Shown here: positions 27,152 to 35,424 of the stretch, one piece after another | Position numbering within the stretch: the first letter of the stretch is position 1 | Layout: every line of letters starts with the position of its first letter | From: Wandonia haliotis | GTDB taxonomy: Bacteria > Bacteroidota > Bacteroidia > Flavobacteriales_D > Crocinitomicaceae | DNA length: 64,000 bases | Direction: 5' to 3' | Assembly: GCF_039523435.1 (NCBI RefSeq) | Contig: NZ_BAAAFH010000007.1 | Span: 248,001-312,000 of the forward strand | Notes under the pieces: model-generated | What the model was told of the DNA's origin: nothing | The model's database searches: none | The model's input: only the letters and a program-made list of their open reading frames with translations | Translations under genes and position numbers: made by a program

Positions 27152-27657
27152 GACAGATTAATAATAACAAATATTTGAGAGAATTCGTTTTCTCATCTGC
27201 TGAAGAAGCATCAACTTTCTTTAACAATCAAACAACCGAAAAAAAATTATCCCTTGAAGATACATTCGGAGACAATTATTATTGTTATGTATGTTATGAT
27301 TCGCTGACAAAAGAAGTAGAGTTTATACTATCTTTTAGTAGTGACACAAGTGAGGATAATTTATTTTTCTTGTTTTGGGAAAATAGACTGATACTGGATA
27401 CTGGAACAACTATTTATTTGATTGATAAAAACCTAAACATAAAATCTTCTCTTGAAATTACTACACCATTAGTTGGTCTGCATTCTATTAACAAAGATAG
27501 ATTACTTATTCTTGAAGAAGCTTATCTGAGAATAATAGACTCCAACGGAAACATTATTAAAGCTGAATTATTTGACCTTTTGGAAGATTTTAGTATTAAA
27601 AATAATGTGTTATCAATACAAACTTGCGAAGAGAGTAGAATTATAGAATTAATATAA
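27148..27657 (+). CDS. Cytosolic immunity-like protein
   Basis: I chose the ATG at 27148, which has GGAGG 7 bases upstream, over a TTG at 27133. The 169 residues lack a signal or membrane segment. The C-terminal half is a series of short hydrophobic strands (LLILEEAYLRIID, VLSIQTC) and aligns by pattern with the end of the protein at 35972-36454, so the two are probably distant paralogues. Both sit behind an MKDTRFEI-type leader. No toxin gene remains directly upstream, so it is an orphan immunity candidate. Confidence 0.5.
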   Translation: MRQINNNKYLREFVFSSAEEASTFFNNQTTEKKLSLEDTFGDNYYCYVCYDSLTKEVEFILSFSSDTSEDNLFFLFWENRLILDTGTTIYLIDKNLNIKSSLEITTPLVGLHSINKDRLLILEEAYLRIIDSNGNIIKAELFDLLEDFSIKNNVLSIQTCEESRIIELI

Positions 27658-27685
27658 TTTGGTAGTGTGCTTGATTTATTGATGG

Positions 27686-27733
27686 ATGAAAGACACACGT
27701 TTTGAAATAGGGGTCGAGTTACTCAATGGGTAG
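27686..27733 (+). repeat. MKDTRFEI-type leader frame, copy 2 (15 codons, then stop)
   Basis: ATG starts MKDTRFEIGVELLNG and ends at TAG. About 35 bases across its start, from GATTTATTGATG on, are shared with 35952-35990. RHS module B's repeated sequence begins about 25 bases later, so this looks like an immunity-gene start cut off by the arrival of the module. Confidence 0.6.
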
Positions 27734-27741
27734 TATTATCT

Positions 27742-27796
27742 AGTACCGAAGATCTCCCCGCCCCGGTGCAGGGCGATAGCTTGATGCAGCGGACAG
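27742..27796 (+). repeat. Module 5'-junction repeat, shared with 40492-40548
   Basis: The stretch from AGTACCGAAGATCTCCCC through GATGCAGCGGACAG recurs at about 40492-40548 with a few changes. At the second place the homology ends at GGACAG and no RHS module follows. Confidence 0.75.
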
Positions 27797-29104
27797 CCGT
27801 ATGAACGCTTTTCGGAGTCTGCGACCCCGGGAGCACGCTCCGAAAGCTGAGAAGACGTGTCTGCCCGCAAAGCAACTAAAGCCCGGAGACGGTAAAAGGC
27901 GGCCTACATATTATGATCCACTCTATACACGAGAAATACGACGTCCGCGACCGGATGTACATTCAGTCTTCGGAGCTGATGTACTACCAGTTGTATTACG
28001 ACGATCAAAGTGTCGGGACGGACAGTTGGGGCGAGCCGGTGGCACAGTCCTTTAACCACAACGGAACGATCAACGGTACGCGAACGGTGTACAATTGGGA
28101 TCATACGACCATGCCTTCTACTACCGGAATGGAAGGGGCACTGTTGTACGGGTATCAGTATGATCGGTTGAACCGTCTGTTGCGCGCCGATGCGATTGTG
28201 GAGGATTATGTGGCTACTCAGTCCGGGAGTAATCTGTACAATTGTTACGGGATCGGGGATGTGAATGTCAATTATGATCCGGTGGGGAATATCAGACAGA
28301 TTCTGCGCACGCTGCCCGAAACGTATGCTATGGGAACGCTACAGTTGCAACACCTGAACTTTGCGGTGGGCAGTACGCACAACCAGGTCAGCGAGGTGAC
28401 GGATCTGTTTGCCGGACCACGGGTGTTTACGTATGATGTGAACGGAAATCTGATCTCGGATAGTAAAAACGGAGTTTTACAAACGGATATCGGCAGGTCG
28501 TCTTACCCCTATCAGTTAAAGGGAATCCATCCAGCAACGTCAGAATCGATTCAGTATACTTATTTGTACGATACGGATGATTCCCGTATCTTTAAACGCA
28601 TTGAGAAAGGAAGTGCGCTACAAATGGAGTATTACCTGAAGGACATCGGAATTTATGATATGACCAGTGACAAGTGGACGTATTTTGTGCAGGGCGATGA
28701 TCGGATTGCCAAGGTGTTTCCGCAAAATTACCAGTCTCCGGGGCAGAATGCTGCCAATACGGATCTGAAGGTTTCGCAGGGGATGGCGAATTTTTATGAG
28801 TACGATCATTTGGGGAACACACGGATTGTGTATTCGGTACGGGATATCCACAACGGAACAACCAGTTTTGATATTCACTTTGCAGCGGACTACTACCCGT
28901 ATGGTAAGACCTTGCGTTACTTCGAAACCGCAGCGTTTGAGGAGAAGTTTTTGACGACGCAGCACGAAAGGGATCGTGAGACGGGGTTTGATTATCGCGG
29001 GGCACGGTATTATGATAGTGATTTGGGGAGGTTTTTGAGTTTAGATCCGTTGGCGGCGAAGTTTCCCGCGTGGAGTGCGTATAATTATGTATTGGGGAAT
29101 CCGG
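27757..29104 (+). repeat. 1.35 kb direct repeat, copy B (RHS core)
   Basis: This is the second copy of 24435-25782 at a constant offset of 3322 bases. It includes the same noncoding 155 bases before the frame. The 5' flank differs completely from copy A, so the copied unit begins at CCCGCCCCGG. Confidence 0.88.
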
Positions 29105-29790
29105 TGAAGTTTACAGATCCGGATGGGAAAGAACCGGAGGATATTATCTTTAAAGGGCAAAATAAAAAAGAATTAAAACGAGCCATCAAATTTCAAAGAA
29201 AAAATGATAGCCAATTTAATGCCACATACAATCAATGGAAGTCGGATGATAATAATCATATTCTATCTTGGCAGACTGCACCCTTGCAAACTCAAATAGA
29301 CAGGGGAACGAATTTTTTCACAAATACTTGGGATAGACAACTGTCAAATGGAGATGTGGAACATCATTTTTCCAAACAACGTATTAGGATAGCCCCCCCT
29401 GTTAATAACCCTATAAATCTTAGTTCAAACAGTGGTGTCGGTGCGTTTAGTCAAATTATTAGTAATCTAAATGTTAATATCGGTGCATTACTAGTTAAAT
29501 ATAATATGAATGGAGCTCCTGACAGGCTTCGCATTACTTCCGATGACGGAGGAAATGCAGTTAACTATGATTCGGGATCTGTGACATGGTTTGGTCGAGA
29601 TCAAGTTAATGTAACTAACTTCACCGGAAACTTAAATGTTTCAGTCAATGGGGCACCCCAAGAACAAGGTAGAGAAACTATATTTTCTATTGTTTTAAAA
29701 ATTGTAGATTTCAATTCAGGGGAAGATATCTTTACTCATCAAAAAGGAGCACTTAGAAAAGCTAGAAAAAATGGATTCACTTATAACTAA
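27913..29790 (+). CDS. Orphan RHS module B with unknown tip
   Basis: The first 400 of 625 residues are nearly identical to module A, again with no signal peptide and an in-frame stop just upstream. The core ends GFDYRGARYYDSDLGRFLSLDPLA and the tip begins after DPDGKEPEDI. The roughly 220-residue tip has a basic helical start (KKELKRAIKFQRKN) and a Ser/Asn-rich beta part; I do not recognise a toxin family. The tip's end overlaps the next gene by 20 bases, an arrangement usual for toxin-immunity pairs. Confidence 0.75.
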   Translation: MIHSIHEKYDVRDRMYIQSSELMYYQLYYDDQSVGTDSWGEPVAQSFNHNGTINGTRTVYNWDHTTMPSTTGMEGALLYGYQYDRLNRLLRADAIVEDYVATQSGSNLYNCYGIGDVNVNYDPVGNIRQILRTLPETYAMGTLQLQHLNFAVGSTHNQVSEVTDLFAGPRVFTYDVNGNLISDSKNGVLQTDIGRSSYPYQLKGIHPATSESIQYTYLYDTDDSRIFKRIEKGSALQMEYYLKDIGIYDMTSDKWTYFVQGDDRIAKVFPQNYQSPGQNAANTDLKVSQGMANFYEYDHLGNTRIVYSVRDIHNGTTSFDIHFAADYYPYGKTLRYFETAAFEEKFLTTQHERDRETGFDYRGARYYDSDLGRFLSLDPLAAKFPAWSAYNYVLGNPVKFTDPDGKEPEDIIFKGQNKKELKRAIKFQRKNDSQFNATYNQWKSDDNNHILSWQTAPLQTQIDRGTNFFTNTWDRQLSNGDVEHHFSKQRIRIAPPVNNPINLSSNSGVGAFSQIISNLNVNIGALLVKYNMNGAPDRLRITSDDGGNAVNYDSGSVTWFGRDQVNVTNFTGNLNVSVNGAPQEQGRETIFSIVLKIVDFNSGEDIFTHQKGALRKARKNGFTYN

Positions 29791-30577
29791 ACATAACAAA
29801 AAACTTTTGTCAATACTGGTATTCGCTATAATACACTATTCAGTAATTGCACAAAATAAGGGTTACTCTATCCAAGGGAATATCGAAAAAGTATATGATA
29901 ATAGGGATCATTTAAGGATAAATACTGATGATGTAATCATTTTTGATTTACCCTTTTTTTACCTGCAAAGTATAAAGTTAGACAGTAGCTTAATTGATAC
30001 TTTCGATACTGGTTCACAATATATTCATGACTGTTTTTGGTCTTTTCATTCAGAAGGAAAAACACAATTGTTTGGTCAGATCGAAACCAGTGGCAGGTAT
30101 TTATATCTTTCCTCGCTACTTAAAAATAGTAATTCGCTCAATAAACTAGACTCTATTTTAGCCAATTGTCCTAGTACAAGAGGTTCGTATGAAGGATCTA
30201 ACCTAGAAAAGTTAAATTACTCTCTCGAATGCGGAGATAATAATCAAGAATTAAAAAAACACGTTATTTCGATATTGAAAAACATTGATCTTGAAGTCTT
30301 TCTTTATCAATTATCTAATAAAGATTACCTTCCTTTAGATTTTTGGTTTGAAACAAACCTGATATCTCAAAACCGTTTTTTTTATCTTGTAGGTAACGAC
30401 CATATAGGAAAAGTCCCAAAAATCTTTGACTACACATTTATACTGTCTGATGATAAAAGTACTTTAAAGAAACAATATAAAACCATCAAGAAAAGTTTTA
30501 ATATATCAAAAAGAATTCTTCAAAAGAATGATGAAATAAAGCTAAAAGAGGGCATTGTATTAAGAATAGTAAGATAA
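29771..30577 (+). CDS. Exported protein, likely immunity to module B tip
   Basis: The 268-residue protein starts inside the 3' end of RHS module B. It has a signal peptide (hydrophobic run SILVFAIIHYSVIA, cleavage after IAQ, about 28) and no lipobox, so it should be a soluble periplasmic protein. The mature part is acidic to neutral and rich in Asn, Ser and Tyr. A periplasmic partner suggests that the module B tip acts in the periplasm. No family is recognised. Confidence 0.55.
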   Translation: MDSLITKHNKKLLSILVFAIIHYSVIAQNKGYSIQGNIEKVYDNRDHLRINTDDVIIFDLPFFYLQSIKLDSSLIDTFDTGSQYIHDCFWSFHSEGKTQLFGQIETSGRYLYLSSLLKNSNSLNKLDSILANCPSTRGSYEGSNLEKLNYSLECGDNNQELKKHVISILKNIDLEVFLYQLSNKDYLPLDFWFETNLISQNRFFYLVGNDHIGKVPKIFDYTFILSDDKSTLKKQYKTIKKSFNISKRILQKNDEIKLKEGIVLRIVR

Positions 30578-30630
30578 ACATTTTGTTTTCTATTTATCAG
30601 ATATTTCATTTAGTTGTGTTCCAAAAATGG

Positions 30631-30994
30631 CATTAAACGAAAATACTATATAGGCTAATGGATACAATAACTTTTATTGCTACTTATTTTAGTATATCTG
30701 TAGCCTTTGCAATTTTTGTTTTGGTGTTATTAATAAGAAGACGCAGAAAACAAAAAGCTCGATTTGAAAATGATTGGCTTCTTTTTCAAGACGCAGTAAA
30801 AAAAGACAATACTGAACAAATTATTTTTTATGGTTCTAAAGTTATTTGGAATCGACAAAAAGCAGAGCCTAAACATCGAGAATTTGTTTTGGCAGAAGTG
30901 TCTAAAAGAAAGGATTCTGACCCTAAATTAACTAAGGTTTGGAAAGATGCTTTTTATTTAGTCAATGGAAAAGAACCTGGTTAGTAAATAACAC
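30631..30994 (+). repeat. 364-base duplication carrying a small TM-protein gene, copy 1
   Basis: It is nearly identical to 34148-34511. Identity begins at CATTAAACGAAAATACTATA upstream of the gene and ends 8-10 bases after its stop, so the unit is one gene with its ribosome site. Confidence 0.85.
30658..30984 (+). CDS. Single-TM immunity-like protein, copy 1
   Basis: The 108 residues have one N-terminal membrane helix (about 5-26, ending in the stop-transfer run RRRRKQK) and a cytosolic tail of about 80 residues (FENDWLLFQDAVKKDN). The positive residues after the helix place the tail inside the cell. A near-identical copy lies at 34175. The gene is part of the immunity array, but its matching toxin is not evident. 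Confidence 0.6.
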   Translation: MDTITFIATYFSISVAFAIFVLVLLIRRRRKQKARFENDWLLFQDAVKKDNTEQIIFYGSKVIWNRQKAEPKHREFVLAEVSKRKDSDPKLTKVWKDAFYLVNGKEPG

Positions 30995-31066
30995 GGTAAA
31001 CTTCCCTGTTTTTCAGACATTTTTAAATTAGGGCAATTCATTATATCAAATTATTACTACAAAAAA

Positions 31067-31483
31067 ATGATAGAAGGTAAAGAGTATAGTAATAGTATTG
31101 AAGATTTTTTTAATTTTCTTTCCGTTGATTTTGATTTTACCATCCTAGAAAAGAAAATTCGAGGAAATGCATTTTATGATGTAAAATATCAAAACAATAA
31201 TTTAGTAATATCTATCTCTTACGAGAATATTGAAGATTATTTACTTGTCACAATTTTCATCCTTCAAGATGGTAACCTGCCTGACTATGATGACAAAACT
31301 AAAACGTTACATCTAAGTAATCTCAACAAACTCGTGCTTAATCAAGTAAGTAAAAACGATATAATAAAAAACAGTAAGTGCTTTGAACATTATAAACCAC
31401 AAGGAGAACTTGAAATAAAATTATTAAAACTAGCAAAGGAATTACGTCTATGCTTACTTAACTGGTCCATTATAGAAAAATAA
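31067..31483 (+). CDS. Small cytosolic immunity-like protein
   Basis: The 138 residues have no signal or membrane helix. The sequence is acidic, with an alternating hydrophobic pattern (YENIEDYLLVTIFIL) typical of small alpha/beta immunity proteins, but I cannot name a family. It ends about 20 bases before the breakpoint where RHS module C begins, so its own toxin has probably been replaced. Confidence 0.5.
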   Translation: MIEGKEYSNSIEDFFNFLSVDFDFTILEKKIRGNAFYDVKYQNNNLVISISYENIEDYLLVTIFILQDGNLPDYDDKTKTLHLSNLNKLVLNQVSKNDIIKNSKCFEHYKPQGELEIKLLKLAKELRLCLLNWSIIEK

Positions 31484-31502
31484 GCACATTGATGATGGGA
31501 AT

Positions 31503-31990
31503 TCGCTACAAATGGAGTATTACCTGAAGGATATCGGAGTTTATGATATGACCAGTGACAAATGGACGTATTTTGTGCAGGGCGATGATCGGATTGCCAA
31601 GGTGTTTCCGCAAAATTATCAGTCTCCGGGGCAGAATGCTGCCAATACGGATCTGAAGGTTTTGCAGGGAATGGCGAATTTTTATGAGTACGATCACCTG
31701 GGGAACACACGGATTGTGTATTCGGTACGGGATATCCACAACGGGACAACCAATTTTGATATTCACTTTGCAGCGGACTACTACCCGTATGGTAAGACCT
31801 TGCGTTACTTCGAAACCGCAGCGTTTGAGGAGAAGTTTTTGACGACGCAGCACGAAAGGGATCGTGAGACGGGGTTTGATTATCGCGGGGCACGGTATTA
31901 TGATAGTGATTTGGGGAGGTTTTTGAGTTTAGATCCGTTGGCGGCACAATTTCCAAGTTGGAGTGCTTATAATTATGTGTTTGGGAATCC
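31503..31990 (+). repeat. RHS core repeat, truncated third copy (module C)
   Basis: From CGCTACAAATGGAG it matches copies A (25293 on) and B (28615 on) with a few changes, up to the GGGAATCC boundary before the tip. The 5' two thirds of the core are missing. Confidence 0.85.
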
Positions 31991-32684
31991 GATTAGTTTA
32001 ATTGACCCAGATGGTAGAGCACCGCAAGACTGGGTATTGAAAGACAACGGAACAATTTATTGGGATAATAATGCAAATGACCAAGCTTCAANNNNNNNNN
32101 NATTAACTTTTGTTTTCAATAGTTATATAGACGGTGAAATTTTTGATCTTCCAGGTGGTGGAATAGTTGAAGGAGACAAACTAACGTCAACTATTACACT
32201 TACAGCTTCGGAAAATCAAGATGGTGAATTAACTGGGGTCGTAGCACAAATGGAATATTTAATTGGCAGCACTCCTGTAGGCGAAGCAAGAAATTATTAT
32301 CCTGGAAAAGGTGGATCTAACCAGAGACGAGAATTTAGTGTTACGAAAAATGAAGATGGCTCTTTCAACAATTTCAGCCTCGTCTACGAGCAACATGCTA
32401 GTGTACCAGAAATAGAAGAGACAGGGCTTAATTATGCAGGATTCAAAATTGTAGATGTAGCTCAAAAGTTAGTAATAAAACAACATGGAAATCACTTATG
32501 GTATGGGAGTTCCACTAATATTTTCCCATCAGCAACACTTTCTGTCAATGGTCATGAATTAATGAAATATACTCAACCTTCATTTCTACATACCCATAAA
32601 GCTCCTGTAAAGTTTCTCCCTGTCCCTCCATTCATTTTTGATGATTTGAGCCCATACCCTTCCAGATTTTACAGAAGAAATTAA
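31512..32684 (+). CDS. Orphan RHS module C, tip homologous to the resident RHS tip; contains assembly gap
   Basis: About 390 codons remain, and ten of the bases are N. Residues 1-166 are the RHS core end shared with modules A and B. From the Asp of DPDG (base 32010) the next 82 bases are identical to the resident RHS gene (22225-22306), up to the gap. After the gap the tip is homologous to but clearly diverged from the resident tip (conserved GDKLTSTITL, STPVGEAR, YPGKGGSNQRR, IFPSATLSVNGHELM). The resident gene has 33 bases where this one has the gap region. The junction may be real recombination or a mis-join. Confidence 0.7.
   Translation: MEYYLKDIGVYDMTSDKWTYFVQGDDRIAKVFPQNYQSPGQNAANTDLKVLQGMANFYEYDHLGNTRIVYSVRDIHNGTTNFDIHFAADYYPYGKTLRYFETAAFEEKFLTTQHERDRETGFDYRGARYYDSDLGRFLSLDPLAAQFPSWSAYNYVFGNPISLIDPDGRAPQDWVLKDNGTIYWDNNANDQASXXXXLTFVFNSYIDGEIFDLPGGGIVEGDKLTSTITLTASENQDGELTGVVAQMEYLIGSTPVGEARNYYPGKGGSNQRREFSVTKNEDGSFNNFSLVYEQHASVPEIEETGLNYAGFKIVDVAQKLVIKQHGNHLWYGSSTNIFPSATLSVNGHELMKYTQPSFLHTHKAPVKFLPVPPFIFDDLSPYPSRFYRRN
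32092..32101. other. Assembly gap (10 N)
   Basis: Ten N bases of probably arbitrary length sit inside RHS module C. Comparison with the resident RHS tip suggests that about 33 bases belong here. The exact repeat on its left (82 bases shared with 22225-22306) is a likely cause of the assembly break. Confidence 0.95.
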
Positions 32685-32703
32685 CCCGAAAAATAATATC
32701 AAC

Positions 32704-33348
32704 ATGAATACAAACAAAATACTCAGACTTTTCTTCGGTCTCATTGCCATAAGTCTATTTATAACATTACAAATAAAAATTGTTTCGGCTTCAAGCGGTA
32801 TGATCCTTCCTGGGGTTGTAATAGGAGAAATTGTTATGCTCTCAATAGTTTTAGGGAGTATATTTTTGACGCTACTAATAACTCACTTCCGAAAGAACAC
32901 TTCATTTCTAACTACATTCTTCATAATTATAGTATTTCCATTTATATTTTTTCAATACTATTTACACACTCCGAGTATAACAATTATAGTTCCAAATGGT
33001 TATATCGGTCGAGTGGATTTAGTTTTATCTAATGTAGAAGATAATATCCTATTAACAGATAGCAATGGTATAGGTTACATTAACAAAACAACCTTTAATC
33101 AACTCTATTCCAGACCGATTGTAAAACAGGTAAATGGTAAAAGCCTTGAGCAAAATTTAGTGGGATTCAATAATTCAACTTTTTATGCGAAAGGACGCAC
33201 CTGCTGTGTTAAAGGAAAAGAAATTATGAGTTTAAGTTTTGAGATTGTTCCCGGAAATAAAATTGGTCAAAAACAGTATTTCTCTAAAAATTTAGTTTCG
33301 TCGGTAAATAGGGATTTAACCTTGTTATTTGACCCTGATGATAATTAG
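32704..33348 (+). CDS. Membrane protein, likely immunity to module C tip
   Basis: The 214 residues have three or four hydrophobic helices in the first 90 residues (near 8-26, 34-56, 67-88) and then a beta-rich domain of about 120 residues, probably periplasmic. The gene begins 19 bases after the module C stop. The related tip of the resident RHS is also followed by a multi-helix membrane protein, although the two immunity candidates do not look alike in sequence. Confidence 0.55.
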   Translation: MNTNKILRLFFGLIAISLFITLQIKIVSASSGMILPGVVIGEIVMLSIVLGSIFLTLLITHFRKNTSFLTTFFIIIVFPFIFFQYYLHTPSITIIVPNGYIGRVDLVLSNVEDNILLTDSNGIGYINKTTFNQLYSRPIVKQVNGKSLEQNLVGFNNSTFYAKGRTCCVKGKEIMSLSFEIVPGNKIGQKQYFSKNLVSSVNRDLTLLFDPDDN

Positions 33349-33440
33349 AGTATTTTTAAGAATGGACCTGTTTCATATACTTGGCAAATTCAATATTATT
33401 TGTAAGGACGAAATAATTAACTTAGAAGAGCGAAAAAGCA

Positions 33441-33881
33441 ATGAGAAAAATTCGAATACTAACAATAACACTTCTACTCATTGGAATCGTTGTAGGTTGT
33501 AAGGATCAATGGATTGTTGATTCAAAGTTGCCAAAAGAGTATGTAAAAGTCACAAATAAAATATTTGTGCCAGGATCTACAATAGAACTATTTTCAATAG
33601 AAAATGACGAATTAATTGGTGTTGTCAAAGTGAAAGTTCCTCGGGCTATTATGTCATTTCTCTGGGATAAATCTACAGAGAAAGTCGTTGCAGTTGAAGT
33701 TGGAGTTCACTCAGAATATGTTGAATTTACAGGTTTCAAGGATGTGGAAACGTTTACACTTAGTGATGAAGATTCACTCATGTCTCAGTATTGTATTGAA
33801 GTTAACGGTGTTTTTTCATATAACACAGACTTATACGGCTTTTTAAAGCTCGATATGGAGATAGAGTCTCAAAAAAGGTAG
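33441..33881 (+). CDS. Lipoprotein, immunity-like
   Basis: The 146-residue protein has a lipobox (IGIVVGC, Cys near 20) and a mature domain rich in Val, Glu and Phe. It follows the module C immunity candidate in the same direction with a 92-base gap. That gap contains a 45-codon frame (MDLFHILGKFN at 33363) that may be the stub of another gene. No family is recognised. Confidence 0.5.
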   Translation: MRKIRILTITLLLIGIVVGCKDQWIVDSKLPKEYVKVTNKIFVPGSTIELFSIENDELIGVVKVKVPRAIMSFLWDKSTEKVVAVEVGVHSEYVEFTGFKDVETFTLSDEDSLMSQYCIEVNGVFSYNTDLYGFLKLDMEIESQKR

Positions 33882-34174
33882 TATGCTAATGTTCAGGTAG
33901 TATATCAAATGTGTTGATAACAGGAAAACAAAAATTAAATCAACTGATTATCAAGAAACATGAAGAGATAGTTCGTTAAAAATGAGTAGATACTCCTATA
34001 GGAACAATAGATTTGAGGTCAAAAAATGTTCTTTGATAGATTGAAATAGTTTACTCTCAACCACGGAATCCCGCCCCGTCGCAGTATCTTAATATAAAGA
34101 AGGTCGGTAAAACATATTGTTCTATGTCTCATAAAAAGAAATAAAGTCATTAAACGAAAATACTATATAGGCTA
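33882..34174. other. Scar region without genes
   Basis: It contains a degenerate IS1-type end (GGTAGTATATCAAATG near 33895), the second copy of the 63-base module-junction repeat (34022-34084), and the start of the duplicated TM-gene unit (34148). Nothing else is evident. It looks like the place from which an RHS module was deleted. Confidence 0.6.
34022..34084 (+). repeat. 63-base repeat, copy without an RHS module
   Basis: It matches 24387-24449 with one substitution. At 24450 the homologous sequence runs on into RHS module A; here it switches to unrelated AT-rich sequence right after CGCAG. Confidence 0.8.
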
Positions 34175-34511
34175 ATGGATACAATAACTTTTATTGCTAC
34201 TTATTTTAGTATCTCTGTAGCCTTTGCTATTTTTGTTTTGGTACTATTAATAAGAAGACACAGAAAACAAAAAGCTCGATTTGAAAATGATTGGCTTCTT
34301 TTTCAAGACGCAGTAAAAAAAGACAATACTGAACAAATTATTTTTTATGGTTCTAAAGTTATTTGGAATCGACAAAAAGCAGAGCCTAAACATCGAGAAT
34401 TTGTTTTGGTAGAAGTGTCTAAAAGAAAGGATTCTGACCCTAAATTAACTCCGTTTTGGAAAGATGCTTTTTATTTAGTCAATGGAAAAGAACCTGATTA
34501 GTAAATAACAC
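34148..34511 (+). repeat. 364-base duplication, copy 2
   Basis: This is the second copy of 30631-30994, with scattered substitutions only. Confidence 0.85.
34175..34501 (+). CDS. Single-TM immunity-like protein, copy 2
   Basis: The 108 residues differ from the protein at 30658 at only a few positions (for example R to H in the basic run and KVW to PFW near the end). It has the same N-terminal helix and cytosolic tail. Both copies are intact, which suggests selection or a recent duplication. It lies between a module scar and a toxin-tip fragment. Confidence 0.6.
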   Translation: MDTITFIATYFSISVAFAIFVLVLLIRRHRKQKARFENDWLLFQDAVKKDNTEQIIFYGSKVIWNRQKAEPKHREFVLVEVSKRKDSDPKLTPFWKDAFYLVNGKEPD

Positions 34512-34536
34512 CAATAAACAAGAAAGCCACCTGTAA

Positions 34537-34839
34537 CGGGCAGGTGGTCCGCAAGGAGTACAGTATTCCCTGAGAGCGACAAATTCTGGACCTTATATAT
34601 GCTATAAATGTGGGACAGGCTATATGAATTTAAACCCCGGAGATGTGTGGAAATATGGAGAAACTATAAATCTAGCGACAAGGTATTCAGATGGTTATTT
34701 ACAATCTGTCGGCGGAGTACAACTATTCACTGAATTTCGTGGTAATCAGGTTCAAATTAAGGTAATGGAAAAAACTAAGATTTACGGTTACTTTTTGCGA
34801 AATGGACATTTACCACCGGGTAATAAAATATTTAGATAA
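34537..34839 (+). pseudogene. Toxin-tip fragment, GIY-YIG-nuclease-like, without RHS core
   Basis: The frame is open from just after a TAA at 34534-34536 to the stop at 34839 (100 codons). An internal ATG at 34624 could start a 71-residue product. The text VQYSLRATNSGPY then CYKCG, GDVWKYGETIN, RYSDGYL, EKTKIYGYF and the end LPPGNK resembles C-terminal tips of Bacteroidota RHS toxins. The order KYGET, Arg, Glu, Asn fits a GIY-YIG-type endonuclease. The core and most of the tip's N-terminal part are missing, so it is probably silent. Confidence 0.6.
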
Positions 34840-34840
34840 A

Positions 34841-35323
34841 ATGAATTTTTCAATTGCACTCAGAATAGATGCCTTTTCAATGGGCGAGGATATGGCTAAA
34901 AAAAAGTCATTCATCATTAATGATTTTTCTAAACAAATCAACGCATATATTAAAGTTCGAGATTATGGAAATGATATTTACCAATATTTAGTGAGTATTG
35001 ATGTGGTTAATCCTTCAGAAGGATATGAACATTTATATAAAGACTTTAAGCCAAAATATACTGAATACAAAGCTTTGATTAATAAATTTTCGGGAGATAA
35101 AATGGAAATCGAAAAGCAGTTTCACTACAGTATAAAAATAACAGGAGAGCTATTTGACGAATTTATTTCTACCACGGAAACAGAAGGCAGAAAGATTTTA
35201 GCTCAAGAGCTATTAAAGTCACTATCTAACTTAGATGCTTTACCGAAAAAAGTAAAGGACTTTGACAAGGAACGGTTTAAAGCAGATATGGAAGCATTTT
35301 TTAAAGAACAGAATTTACTCTAA
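34841..35323 (+). CDS. Cytosolic immunity protein for the GIY-YIG-like tip
   Basis: The ATG at 34841 lies one base after the toxin fragment's stop; an earlier in-frame ATG (34802) overlaps the toxin and is less likely. The 160 residues have no signal: an N-terminal beta strand (MNFSIALRIDAFSMG) is followed by helix-rich sequence with many Lys and Glu. It loosely recalls the Imm44-type immunity proteins, which I cannot confirm. A cytosolic partner fits a nuclease toxin. Confidence 0.6.
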   Translation: MNFSIALRIDAFSMGEDMAKKKSFIINDFSKQINAYIKVRDYGNDIYQYLVSIDVVNPSEGYEHLYKDFKPKYTEYKALINKFSGDKMEIEKQFHYSIKITGELFDEFISTTETEGRKILAQELLKSLSNLDALPKKVKDFDKERFKADMEAFFKEQNLL

Positions 35324-35373
35324 ACTGATACGATAAAATTATGCGACTGGTCGTATCTCAAAACTAAAACGCA

Positions 35374-35424
35374 ATGAAAGACACACGTTTTGAAATAAGA
35401 GGAAAGTTATTTAAACCGTTATGA
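35374..35424 (+). repeat. MKDTRFEI-type leader frame, copy 3
   Basis: The frame encodes MKDTRFEIRGKLFKPL and stops with TGA overlapping the ATG of the lipoprotein gene at 35421 (ATGA). This arrangement allows translational coupling. Confidence 0.6.

Noticed and set aside
33363..33500. 45-codon frame MDLFHILGKFN before the lipoprotein at 33441
   Set aside because: It overlaps the lipoprotein gene out of frame and has no clear family. It may be a gene stub, but this cannot be supported beyond a mention.
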